Of a stretch of DNA of 19,230 bases, positions 1 through 7,081 are shown in pieces. The notes under the pieces were generated by a model. The model saw only the letters and a program-made list of their open reading frames with translations. It did not search any database and was not told the origin of the DNA. This DNA comes from DATLBY01 sp035526665. Lineage in GTDB: Bacteria; Acidobacteriota; Terriglobia; Bryobacterales; Bryobacteraceae. The stretch lies in contig DATLBY010000056.1 of NCBI GenBank assembly GCA_035526665.1, positions 1-19,230 of the forward strand, given 5' to 3'. A program made the position numbers and the translations under genes. Each line of letters starts with the position of its first letter. The first letter of the stretch is position 1.

Positions 1-1146
1 GGTGGCCGCGGCGGCTCCCAACAAAAAAAATAGAAGCCCGGCCAATGCCGGTTTTTGCATCGGAAAATCGACCAGCGAATGGAGCAGTACGCCGGGGATT
101 CCCAGAGCCCACCAATTACGCGTGACGAATCTGCAGGCTTCTGCGGCTGCCCAAAGGGACAACGAGCCAAAGAGGATTCCGCCGTCGGCAATCCATTCCG
201 CCCAATCGTTGTGAGCGTGATTCATGAAAATGCCCGGTGGGTCGAACACGGCGAAGCGGGGGTATACCGCCGGCCAACTTCCCAGTCCGAAGCCGGTAAG
301 GGGGTGTGTCCGGATCATGGCCATGGTAGCGATCAGCATTTCCCGCCGTATGGCAAAGGGATGGGGATCGGCCAGCCGCAACCATAAGAACTCCCAGCCG
401 GCGACTCCCAGCGAGATTGCCATAAACGCTGCCAGGGTGAGCACCAGCTTATAGCCGGCGGCGCTTCGCCGCAGCGCCACGACGCAGATGATGGCCGTTT
501 CCAGTGTCACCACGACAGTCCCAGCCCGCGCGCCGCAGGCAATTACGGACGCATATAGGGTAGCGGCAATCGACATAGGCAGCAGCCTGGGCCCGGAACC
601 TGTCAGAGCTCTTATCAACGCGATCGGCAACAGCAACTCCACGAAGACTGCATAGTGATCGCGATTCAGAAAGGTCCCCATGATCTGGTCGGTGTATTGG
701 GTTGGGATGAGCCAGAAGACTTGCCCGCCTCCGGTAAACCATTGCAAAATAGCCAAAACCGCCAGCGAGAACCCGCCATAGAGGAGCATGCTCAGGACGC
801 GATCCCGCATCTCACGGTTGCCCAGGTTGCTGTAGGCCAGTTGAAAAAGCGCAGCCCGGGCGAGCCACGCCGTGACCGCATTCGCAGTCGCGAACTGGGA
901 GACCGTCGCTCCCGCGGCCATTTGAACTGCGCCCCACATGGCAGCGAGCAGGAGCGCCGCCATCAGCCGGTGGGTAGCTCCCGCTCCCGTGAGGACCGCG
1001 TGAATCAGCCAGGTAGCGCCCAGGGCGAGCGACGCCGCGTGCAGGCAGTGTCCGGATACCGGGTCTGCCCAGGCGAATGCCGCGCCACAGAGAAGCACGG
1101 CCGCGGCCATCCATGCCAGTTTCAAATTAAGGGCATCCTGTCTCAC
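1..1146 (-). CDS. O-antigen ligase family membrane protein (Wzy_C-like), 3' end outside window
   Basis: The minus strand reads open from a GTG at 1146 to the window edge (382 codons, no stop). The product is strongly hydrophobic with many membrane segments. Family signatures of O-antigen ligases/polymerases are visible: GTFLNRDHYAVFVELLLP at residues 157-174, GARAGT near 204-209, HPLTGFGLGSW near 281-291, and a conserved-looking loop MNHAHNDWAEWIADGG at 308-323, matching the H-x-x-N-D type motif of the Wzy_C periplasmic loop. Such proteins join or polymerise lipid-linked glycans on the periplasmic side of the inner membrane. The GTG start overlaps the TGA of the upstream TPR gene (GTGA), which implies translational coupling. 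An alternative start is ATG at residue 13. Substrate and ligase-versus-polymerase role cannot be decided from sequence. The family call is secure. Confidence 0.88.
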   Translation of the reverse strand, partial: MRQDALNLKLAWMAAAVLLCGAAFAWADPVSGHCLHAASLALGATWLIHAVLTGAGATHRLMAALLLAAMWGAVQMAAGATVSQFATANAVTAWLARAALFQLAYSNLGNREMRDRVLSMLLYGGFSLAVLAILQWFTGGGQVFWLIPTQYTDQIMGTFLNRDHYAVFVELLLPIALIRALTGSGPRLLPMSIAATLYASVIACGARAGTVVVTLETAIICVVALRRSAAGYKLVLTLAAFMAISLGVAGWEFLWLRLADPHPFAIRREMLIATMAMIRTHPLTGFGLGSWPAVYPRFAVFDPPGIFMNHAHNDWAEWIADGGILFGSLSLWAAAEACRFVTRNWWALGIPGVLLHSLVDFPMQKPALAGLLFFLLGAAAAT

Positions 1147-2324
1147 AATAGCTGCAAATCCGCCGAGACCATGGTCGCGGCGCCGGCGAGCCGTACTGAC
1201 CCGGAAGGGCGCTCGCAACGAAGCGCAATGCGGATCAAATCGCCGGGTCCGGCGCGAAACGTTAGCGAGCCGGCTCCCGCCTCGAGCGCGGCCAGGGGTG
1301 GCGATTGCGCCTCCGGTCCGGCTCCGGACACCCTCCACGACAATCCAGTGGCGCCCATCATGCCGCTGGTGCGATAGGCAAACGTGAAGTGATAGAAACG
1401 GCCGGGCAGGACCGGCACGATCTGCTCCAAGAGGGTGATCGCCTCCGCCTGATTGCCGGAAAACTCCAGCCGGATTCCGTCCCGCCGGCTGCTCAGTTCG
1501 ACCCCGGAGTTCGAGAGAGCGCGCCAGCGGAAGCCGCCGCCAGTGTGTTGGAAGTGCTTGTCGGTTAGGGAGATACCGCGCTCTGGAGCAAGTTCGGAAG
1601 ACATCCGGTTCCAGAGCAGGATGGCCTCGCGGGTCCTCTGCGAGGCAATCAGGCGCTCACAGGATTCCAGTAGCATGGCCTGCGAGTCGACCGTGACATC
1701 GATTCGGAGGGACAGTTCCGCCAGGCCGCCGGCGCCGCCTTTAGTAAGCAGAAAGCTCAAATATTGCAGGAGTGCATGCTGGCTCCGCAGCTTAAGGCGT
1801 GCGGTGACCTCATTGGGATTGTCCGTCCAGTGATGTGCCAGCTCAAACACAGGGGTTGCATCCGCAGCTGGAATCCCCGCGGCAATTGCGGCGGCTGGCC
1901 AGAAGCGATCGGGACGGCCTCGCCGGGCGTAAAAAAAAGCCAGTGACCACTGGGGTTTGAACCGCTTGCTGGTGCCGGCGGCGGCTATAAGGTAACGTTC
2001 GGCCGATGCGAGCTCGCCCCGGCTTTCGGCCAGAAGTCCCAAAGCAATGAGCGAGTCGGCATCGGATATGTTGAGTGCTGTAGCGCGCAGCAGGTCGCGT
2101 GTCGCGGCGGCGGGATCGCTATCCAGGCGGCTGAGCCCGAGCCTGCGCCACGCATCGCCGTGCCAGGGCACTAACTTTGTGGCACGGATCGATCCAGCGG
2201 GTGTTCCCCGGCCGGCCTCGTATTCGGAAAAAGCAACAGTAGCCTCCCAGGCGCATGCCGATAGGAACAGCGCGGCTAAGGCGGCGGCCGCTGCGCGGCT
2301 AGTCCAGAGATAACGGGCGGACAT
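1143..2324 (-). CDS. TPR-containing putative lipoprotein with C-terminal beta-rich domain
   Basis: The product has 393 residues. An N-terminal hydrophobic stretch ends in LSAC (Cys24), a good lipobox, so a lipid-anchored envelope protein is likely. Residues about 50-130 look like tetratricopeptide helices (DAWRRLGLSRL, ADSLIALGLLAESRG, ASAERYLIAAAG). The last roughly 140 residues are rich in beta-like segments and resemble a carbohydrate-binding-type sandwich (FYHFTFAYRTSGMMG, IRIALRCERPSGSVRLAG). That domain resemblance is inference from pattern only. The start at 2324 is an ATG preceded by GAGAG about 6 nt upstream. The stop overlaps the start of the O-antigen-ligase gene by 4 nt, so the protein probably works with that enzyme, perhaps as a scaffold or glycan-binding partner. 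The exact function is unknown. Confidence 0.8.
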   Translation of the reverse strand: MSARYLWTSRAAAAALAALFLSACAWEATVAFSEYEAGRGTPAGSIRATKLVPWHGDAWRRLGLSRLDSDPAAATRDLLRATALNISDADSLIALGLLAESRGELASAERYLIAAAGTSKRFKPQWSLAFFYARRGRPDRFWPAAAIAAGIPAADATPVFELAHHWTDNPNEVTARLKLRSQHALLQYLSFLLTKGGAGGLAELSLRIDVTVDSQAMLLESCERLIASQRTREAILLWNRMSSELAPERGISLTDKHFQHTGGGFRWRALSNSGVELSSRRDGIRLEFSGNQAEAITLLEQIVPVLPGRFYHFTFAYRTSGMMGATGLSWRVSGAGPEAQSPPLAALEAGAGSLTFRAGPGDLIRIALRCERPSGSVRLAGAATMVSADLQLL

Positions 2325-2360
2325 AACGCTCTCATAGATTGTGCCCTGGAGGCGCCGGGA

Positions 2361-2380
2361 TTCTCAGCCTCGCCTGAGAG
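2361..2380. other. Short inverted repeat in the divergent 2325-2509 spacer
   Basis: TCTCAG and CTGAGA form a 6-bp stem with a 6-nt loop, between the divergent TPR-lipoprotein and OB/glycine-zipper genes. No T-run follows on either strand, so it is not a convincing terminator. It may be an operator or have no function. I could not assign clear -35/-10 boxes for either gene in this spacer. Confidence 0.3.
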
Positions 2381-2509
2381 TTCTCTTGGAACGAATGCAC
2401 AACATCGGAGAGTGAAACAGGTTAGCCATTTCGGTGTGCTACCCAGGGTAAGAAAATCCTGAATATCAAAAAACTCATTTTAGGTCGATGTATAGCTTAG
2501 GAGAAGTCT

Positions 2510-2998
2510 ATGAAGAAAATCGTTTTCAGCGTCGTTTCGACACTGTTGGCTGGAAGTCTTGCCAGCATGGTAGCCGCCCAATCGCCCGGCGCTCCCGTAG
2601 GCAAAGGTCAGATAAAGCAGGTTCTGCTGTCGGGAACAGTTGTCAAAGAGGGCGGGGCTTACTTCTTGACGGACGACAAGACTCAGATTAGAAGTGAGCT
2701 GCGCGGCAGCGAATTGGGCAAGTACCTGAATAAGACTGTGCGGATTCAAGGAAGGCTCTTGCCGGACGCTACTCCTGCCGGAGGCGCCTCCCAAATCGTA
2801 CAGGTGGGAAACATCCTGCCGGGCGGTGTGGCTGCCGCGGGCGCGGGTGGGAAAGTTGCCGCGGGAGCTGTGAAAGGAGGCATGTCTAAGGGAGCCATTG
2901 CCGGAGTAATCGCCGGAGGTTCGGCGGCCGGTACGGTCGGAGGTTTATACGCATCGGGGGCCATCGGCTCCGATGATGCTGCCGTGAGCCGTCCCTAA
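2510..2998 (+). CDS. Small secreted protein: OB-like domain plus glycine-zipper tail
   Basis: The product has 162 residues and a clear signal peptide (MKKIVFSVVSTLLAGSLASMVAA, cleavage near residue 23). Residues about 35-105 contain alternating beta-type segments (LSGTVVKEGGAYFLTDDKTQ, KTVRIQGRLLPD, QIVQVGNILPGG). This pattern is common in small secreted acidobacterial proteins of OB-fold/DUF5818 type, which is a guess from pattern. The tail, about 106-152, is Gly/Ala-rich with repeated GxxxG spacing, a glycine zipper that often inserts in or packs against membranes. The start is supported by AGGAGAAG at 2499-2506, six bases before the ATG from GGAG. It is monocistronic, with a strong hairpin downstream. 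The role is unknown. Confidence 0.82.
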   Translation: MKKIVFSVVSTLLAGSLASMVAAQSPGAPVGKGQIKQVLLSGTVVKEGGAYFLTDDKTQIRSELRGSELGKYLNKTVRIQGRLLPDATPAGGASQIVQVGNILPGGVAAAGAGGKVAAGAVKGGMSKGAIAGVIAGGSAAGTVGGLYASGAIGSDDAAVSRP

Positions 2999-3020
2999 CA
3001 CGTTCGCCTCCGGTCACGGA

Positions 3021-3058
3021 GGAAGTAGCTGCGCTCACTCTCCAGTGCAGCTACTTCC
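3021..3058. terminator. Strong hairpin between convergent gene ends
   Basis: A perfect 12-bp inverted repeat (GGAAGTAGCTGC / GCAGCTACTTCC, loop 3033-3046) lies between the stop of the plus-strand gene (2998) and the stop of the minus-strand SMP-30 gene (3070). Its position fits a bidirectional terminator or transcript-end stabiliser. No U-run follows on either strand, so intrinsic termination is not certain. Confidence 0.6.
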
Positions 3059-3069
3059 GTAACGCATTG

Positions 3070-4101
3070 CTACCAACGATTGCCGCGCGTCATGGTCTTC
3101 AACCGGCAAATCTGATGGTTCACCATGATGTACAGCACACTGCCATCGTCGCCCCAAGCGCAGTTGGCTGTCTTATCCCCGGTGTCGATGCGCCCTAACC
3201 GCTTTCCGTCCGGCGCGAACACATACACTCCACCAGGACCCGTCGCAAACACATTCCCGCTGCGGTCTACCTTCATGCCATCCGGCAGCCCGGGAAGCTT
3301 GTCCGCCAAGGCAGTCGTGTCGTCTCCGAAGGCTTTCGCAGCCCCGAGGGTTCCGTCCGCCTTCACCGGATATGCTAGCCAAATCGCCTTCTTGGGGTCG
3401 GAATTCGCCACATAGAGCGTCTTTTCGTCGGGAGAGAAGGCCAGTCCGTTCGGCCGTGTCATCTCTTTATTCAGCAACGTTAGTTTGCCATCCGCGGCCG
3501 ACCAGCGATAGACGCCGCAGAAATCGAGTTCGCGGCGCGGATCGTCCCAGTTTTTCGGCAGGCCATACGGCGGATCGGTGAAGTAAAGGTCGCCATTCGA
3601 CTTCATTACTACGTCGTTCGGGCTATTCAGGCGTTTTCCCTGGTAGTTGTCGGCCAGGGTTTGCTTGCCGCCGTTGAGCTCCAGACGCGAGATCCTGCGG
3701 TCGCCGTGCTCACAAAAAATCAGGCGGCCCTTGGCGTCCAACGTCAGGCCGTTGCTCCCGGGTTCACGTCCGTAATCGCCTACGCCGGTAAAGCCCGACG
3801 GCTTCATGAAGACGCTTACCGCACTGCCTTGCTTCCATTTCATTACCGAGTTTTTCGGAATGTCCGAGAACAGCAGGTAGGCGCCATCCTTGATCCATAT
3901 CGGACCCTCGGCCCATTCGAAGCCGCTTGCCAGCACCTCGATCTTCGCGTCTTTCGCAATCAACTTATCCAGCCGCGGATCCTCGCGGATAATTTTTCCC
4001 AGTGTCTTCATTGGTTGTCCCGGCAGCAGCGCTGTCGTGAATAGCAGGCCGGCCAGGCTTGTGACTGCCGTGAGATTCTTCATGGCTCGTTTGAATAGCA
4101 T
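3070..4101 (-). CDS. Secreted SMP-30/gluconolactonase-like beta-propeller protein
   Basis: The product has 343 residues. An N-terminal hydrophobic segment suggests export. The rest matches the SMP-30/gluconolactonase/LRE family of six-bladed propellers, metal-dependent lactonases or related hydrolases. The likely metal and substrate residues are all present: Glu65 in WAEGP, Asn162 in NSPNDV, Asn218 in RPNGLAFSPD and Asp274 in LPDGMKVD. Motifs such as DLYFTDPPYG and KTLYVANSD are typical. The probable activity is sugar-lactone hydrolysis in the periplasm, but the true substrate is unknown. The start is uncertain between ATG at 4101 and an in-frame ATG at 4083 (MKNLTAV), since neither has a strong ribosome site. 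It lies 31 nt after the DUF1684 gene, so co-transcription is likely. Confidence 0.88.
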   Translation of the reverse strand: MLFKRAMKNLTAVTSLAGLLFTTALLPGQPMKTLGKIIREDPRLDKLIAKDAKIEVLASGFEWAEGPIWIKDGAYLLFSDIPKNSVMKWKQGSAVSVFMKPSGFTGVGDYGREPGSNGLTLDAKGRLIFCEHGDRRISRLELNGGKQTLADNYQGKRLNSPNDVVMKSNGDLYFTDPPYGLPKNWDDPRRELDFCGVYRWSAADGKLTLLNKEMTRPNGLAFSPDEKTLYVANSDPKKAIWLAYPVKADGTLGAAKAFGDDTTALADKLPGLPDGMKVDRSGNVFATGPGGVYVFAPDGKRLGRIDTGDKTANCAWGDDGSVLYIMVNHQICRLKTMTRGNRW

Positions 4102-4132
4102 ACAACGCTTACGGACGTATCCGAAAGCGCCG

Positions 4133-5011
4133 CTAAGGGTCAGGCGAGTGGTACATCAGCTCGCCGGCCTCCACTGCGATGGACAGACGGTTCTGCGGGG
4201 GCGGCAGCGGACAGGTCGCATAGGGAGTAAAAACGCAAGGCGGGTTGTAGGCTTTGTTGAAGTCGAGAATCACCTTTCCATTCTTCGGCATGTCCGCGTA
4301 CAAAAATCTCGAGGCCGGATAGGTCGTTTTCCCGGCAGTCTGATCGCGGATGACGAAGAACAGAGCTCCATCGTCAACCGTCGGCTCCAACCGCAACGTC
4401 TGGCCTTGTAGAGAAAACTCCGCATACCCCGGGGCTTCTGCATGCTCCTTCACGCCCGCTACGGTATCGAATACCAGTTTCTTCGGAGGATTGTAGGGCG
4501 CCCAGCGCGCGGTCACCCGCCATTTCTCCTGCACCGGGTACCACTTCAATCCCGAAAACTTCTTGCGCAGCGGGGCATTTTTGTCCTTCAGCCGGACTCC
4601 AAATTTATGTTCGCGTTCAATGATGAACATGGTCAGATCGGCTAGCGAAAGGATATCCGGTTTTCCCGTTTTGTCCGGTTTCAGTTCGGCCGCCGCACGA
4701 GGTTTCCCATTCACCAGTACTCCGGAACTCGCGATGGATTTGAACTCGAGATGCGATCCGTGCCTGCTGATCACGCCCACTTTTGCGGGAGCTCCCTGCG
4801 GCAGCGCGACTTCGGCTCCTGGCTCGGCGCCTACGCGATTGTCCCCTTCTTTCAGCCAGAACAGACCTGAAACCGTGAGCCATCCGTCGTCAGCCTTGAG
4901 TTTGGCCTCGCGGTTCCGACGCCATTTCTCGATTTCTCCGCGATATTGCTCGATTCCGGCAGGCGCTCCGCAGGCTGCTATCGCCGCCCAGAGTAAGAGC
5001 AGAGTCCGCAT
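4133..5011 (-). CDS. DUF1684 family exported protein
   Basis: The product has 292 residues. The family hallmarks are clear: an N-terminal block DDGWLTVSGLFWLKEGDNRV (about 41-60) and a C-terminal signature VILDFNKAYNPPCVFTPY, then ATCPLPPPQNRL and AGEL (about 244-285), including the conserved Cys residues and the NPPC and TCPLPP motifs. The N terminus is a short hydrophobic export signal. IAAC at 11-14 could be a lipobox, so it may be a lipoprotein. The biochemical role of DUF1684 proteins is not established. Export and pairing with an SMP-30 protein suggest periplasmic small-molecule metabolism, which is inference. The gene follows dedA by 18 nt and precedes the SMP-30 gene by 31 nt, consistent with one operon. 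No strong Shine-Dalgarno sequence is seen. Confidence 0.88.
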   Translation of the reverse strand: MRTLLLLWAAIAACGAPAGIEQYRGEIEKWRRNREAKLKADDGWLTVSGLFWLKEGDNRVGAEPGAEVALPQGAPAKVGVISRHGSHLEFKSIASSGVLVNGKPRAAAELKPDKTGKPDILSLADLTMFIIEREHKFGVRLKDKNAPLRKKFSGLKWYPVQEKWRVTARWAPYNPPKKLVFDTVAGVKEHAEAPGYAEFSLQGQTLRLEPTVDDGALFFVIRDQTAGKTTYPASRFLYADMPKNGKVILDFNKAYNPPCVFTPYATCPLPPPQNRLSIAVEAGELMYHSPDP

Positions 5012-5029
5012 ATCATGAGCATACGCCTT

Positions 5030-5683
5030 CTATTCGATCGTTTTGCTTTCCGTGATGGCGTCCTTCTGAGCCTGCTGGGATGAAGGCTTCTTTAGCTTGA
5101 GCAATTTCTTGAAGATCAGATAGCTGATGACGGCGCCGCTTCCGAAGATCACGATCGCCGCGCCCCAGCCGTGCATCCGCTCGATAATCCAGTCCCATCG
5201 CTCACCGAAGAAATAGCCCAAAGAAATAAAGGTGACCGACCAGAAAATGCCGCCCGAATAGGCATAGGCCGCAAACTCGCGATAGGGAAGGCCGGACGCG
5301 CCGGCGACGTACGCGGTGAAGTGCCGGACTCCGGGGATAAAATATCCGAAGGTTAGCGTCCAGTGGCCTATGCGGTGAAACCATTCTTCAACATGGTCGA
5401 GCTTCTCCTGAGTGATATGCAGATAACGGCCATAGCGATGCACCAGCGCCGGTCCCAATGTCCTGCCTAAAACGTAGCTGATCGTGATCCCGGTGATACT
5501 GCCCAGGAACGCTGCTGCCAGCGCCGGTACATAGTGCATTTGGCCTTTATAGATGAGATAACCGACGAAGGTAAGCATCGTTTCGTCGGGTATTGGAAGG
5601 CCGATGATGCCGAATACGAGCAGGAAAAATATCGCTGCGTAACCGTACTGCGCAATCCATTGGAGGACGTGTTCGAGAAGCAC
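5030..5683 (-). CDS. DedA family inner-membrane protein
   Basis: From the GTG at 5683 the product has 217 residues. It has several membrane segments and DedA (SNARE-associated/VTT) signatures: GLPIPDETML at about 28-37 and the FGYFIPGVRHFTAYVAG-type motif at about 112-128, followed by FWSVTFISLGYFFG. The C-terminal tail is short, charged and cytoplasmic. DedA proteins are flippase- or transporter-like proteins affecting lipid distribution and proton motive force, and some scramble undecaprenyl phosphate or phosphatidylethanolamine. The open frame extends upstream to 5725, but that part only translates the tRNA (giving GSNPTGPT), so it is rejected. The GTG lies only 8 nt downstream of the tRNA CCA end, with weak ribosome-site support (CAAGAACC). 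It is first in a likely dedA-DUF1684-SMP-30 operon. Confidence 0.88.
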   Translation of the reverse strand: MLLEHVLQWIAQYGYAAIFFLLVFGIIGLPIPDETMLTFVGYLIYKGQMHYVPALAAAFLGSITGITISYVLGRTLGPALVHRYGRYLHITQEKLDHVEEWFHRIGHWTLTFGYFIPGVRHFTAYVAGASGLPYREFAAYAYSGGIFWSVTFISLGYFFGERWDWIIERMHGWGAAIVIFGSGAVISYLIFKKLLKLKKPSSQQAQKDAITESKTIE

Positions 5684-5691
5684 GGTTCTTG

Positions 5692-5767
<76 letters not shown>

Positions 5768-5807
5768 CGAGTCTTTCTATCGCGGTAAAGTGCCTCGCCT
5801 GCGATTT

Positions 5808-5837
5808 CGGGCGGCGTTGCAAAATCCGGGCCGCCCG
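5808..5837. other. 8-bp inverted repeat upstream of tRNA-Ile2
   Basis: CGGGCGGC at 5808-5815 and GCCGCCCG at 5830-5837 pair perfectly with a 14-nt loop. It lies in the divergent spacer (5768-5990) between the tRNA and the DUF481 gene. It may act in transcription control of either side. No T-run follows, so it is not a typical terminator. No convincing promoter boxes could be assigned in this spacer. Confidence 0.35.
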
Positions 5838-5939
5838 CACTCTGAATGTATCATGAAGCCCCAGTAGCCGAACCCTTTCCCAGAACCCATTTTTCCGGCG
5901 AAATGCCGTTGTAACCAATGTGCTCGTCTATCATCAGAG

Positions 5940-5986
5940 TTCGTGGACAGAAGTGACCGGCTTCCACGAAGGTGCAGGGGGCACCT
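5940..5986 (+). promoter_or_regulatory. Tandem leader hairpins in front of DUF481 gene
   Basis: Two perfect hairpins sit back to back just before the ATG at 5991. The first pairs TTCGTGGA (5940-5947) with TCCACGAA (5963-5970), an 8-bp stem with a 15-nt loop. The second pairs AGGTGC (5970-5975) with GCACCT (5981-5986), a 6-bp stem whose loop is AGGGG. The G-rich loop is the only Shine-Dalgarno-like sequence near the start. The structure could therefore gate ribosome access, as an RNA thermometer, protein-binding site or simple attenuator would. The hairpins are seen in the sequence and the regulatory role is inference. Confidence 0.45.
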
Positions 5987-5990
5987 CAAG

Positions 5991-7052
5991 ATGTATATGA
6001 CATTCATCCGGATGAGTCTGGCCGCGCTTTTTTGCTTGAACCTTTTCGCGGATCAGGTGGATATGAAGAATGGCGACCGTTTGAGCGGCGTTATTACCCA
6101 CATGGACGGCAAAGTATTGACACTCAAATCGGAGTACGCCGGGTCAGTAAATTTGCCATGGGACGCGGTGGTTGGCCTGACCTCCTCGACTACTTTGCAT
6201 ATTGGACTCCACGATGGGCAAATCCTCGTCGGAGCCGTAAAAGCATCCGATTCTCAAATTGAGATCCAGACAAAGCAGACCGGCGCTGTTTCCGCTTCCA
6301 GGAACTCCGTGAAATTCATCCGCTCACAAGAGGAGCAGGCGACGTATGAAACTGAAATAGAGCGATACCGGAATCCGCGTCTGCTGGACCTGTGGACGGG
6401 TTTTGTGGATCTTGGTTTCGCCCAAACACGCGGAAATGCCGATATCAAGAGCATCAATGTCAGCGCAAACGCGGTCAGAGATACCAAGCGTGACAAAATT
6501 TCCACCTATTTCACCTCGTTGTATGCCAGCAGCGGAAACGTCGGCGCGTCGCTTGCCACCGCAAACGCCATTCGCGGCGGCGTCGCATACAACCTCAACA
6601 TCTCACCCAAACTCTTCGCGTTCATTTCGACCGACCTGGAGTTCGACGAATTCCAGAGGCTGGATCTTCGTTTCGCTCCGGCGGCTGGATTAGGTTATCA
6701 CGCCATTAAAACCGACAGGACCACCCTCGATCTGCTTGGGGGCGTCTCTCTCAACCGTGAATTCTTTTCAACGGGACTACGCCGCACATCCGGTGAGGTG
6801 CTGGCCGGGGAGGAGTTCGTTCATAAAATGTCGGCCGCGACCTCCATCCATGAAAAGTTTGTCATCTACCCGAATGTGTCCGATTTGGGAAGCTTCCGTA
6901 TGAATTTCGATACTGCGGCGGTCACCACTCTGCGCAAGTGGTTCGCTTGGCAGTTCACCATCAGTGATAGGTATCTGAGTAATCCTGTTCCCGGCCGCCG
7001 CAAAAACGATGTCCTGCTCACTACGGGTGTAAGAGTAACCTTCGCCAAGTGA
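5991..7052 (+). CDS. DUF481 (YdiY-like) outer-membrane protein
   Basis: From the ATG at 5991 the product has 353 residues. A signal peptide ends near FA at residue 20. Residues about 21-110 hold two short beta repeats (VDMKNGDRLSGVITHMDGK; HDGQILVGAVKASDSQIEI) resembling the SH3/Sm-like N-terminal module often joined to DUF481. From about 133 (LWTGFVDLGFAQTRGNAD) to the end is a DUF481 beta-barrel, named for the salt-induced outer-membrane protein YdiY. Strands alternate in the expected way to VTFAK. The function is probably an outer-membrane pore or structural protein and is unproven. A longer frame begins at 5943, but it lacks a ribosome site and hides the signal peptide. ATGs at 5997 and 6012 are alternatives. 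thiG follows after 29 nt. Confidence 0.85.
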   Translation: MYMTFIRMSLAALFCLNLFADQVDMKNGDRLSGVITHMDGKVLTLKSEYAGSVNLPWDAVVGLTSSTTLHIGLHDGQILVGAVKASDSQIEIQTKQTGAVSASRNSVKFIRSQEEQATYETEIERYRNPRLLDLWTGFVDLGFAQTRGNADIKSINVSANAVRDTKRDKISTYFTSLYASSGNVGASLATANAIRGGVAYNLNISPKLFAFISTDLEFDEFQRLDLRFAPAAGLGYHAIKTDRTTLDLLGGVSLNREFFSTGLRRTSGEVLAGEEFVHKMSAATSIHEKFVIYPNVSDLGSFRMNFDTAAVTTLRKWFAWQFTISDRYLSNPVPGRRKNDVLLTTGVRVTFAK

Positions 7053-7081
7053 GCAGTTCCGCCGAGCGCTAAACTGGAGCT

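Noticed and set aside
655..1377. 240-codon plus-strand open frame
   Set aside because: It is antisense to the O-antigen-ligase and TPR genes, with Arg/Gly/Pro-rich sequence and no recognisable motif.
2341..2450. Glycine-riboswitch-like string ACTCTCAGGC on the minus strand
   Set aside because: The other conserved aptamer parts (GGAGAG stem, ACCGAAGG in the right order and spacing) are absent, and the downstream gene is not glycine-related.
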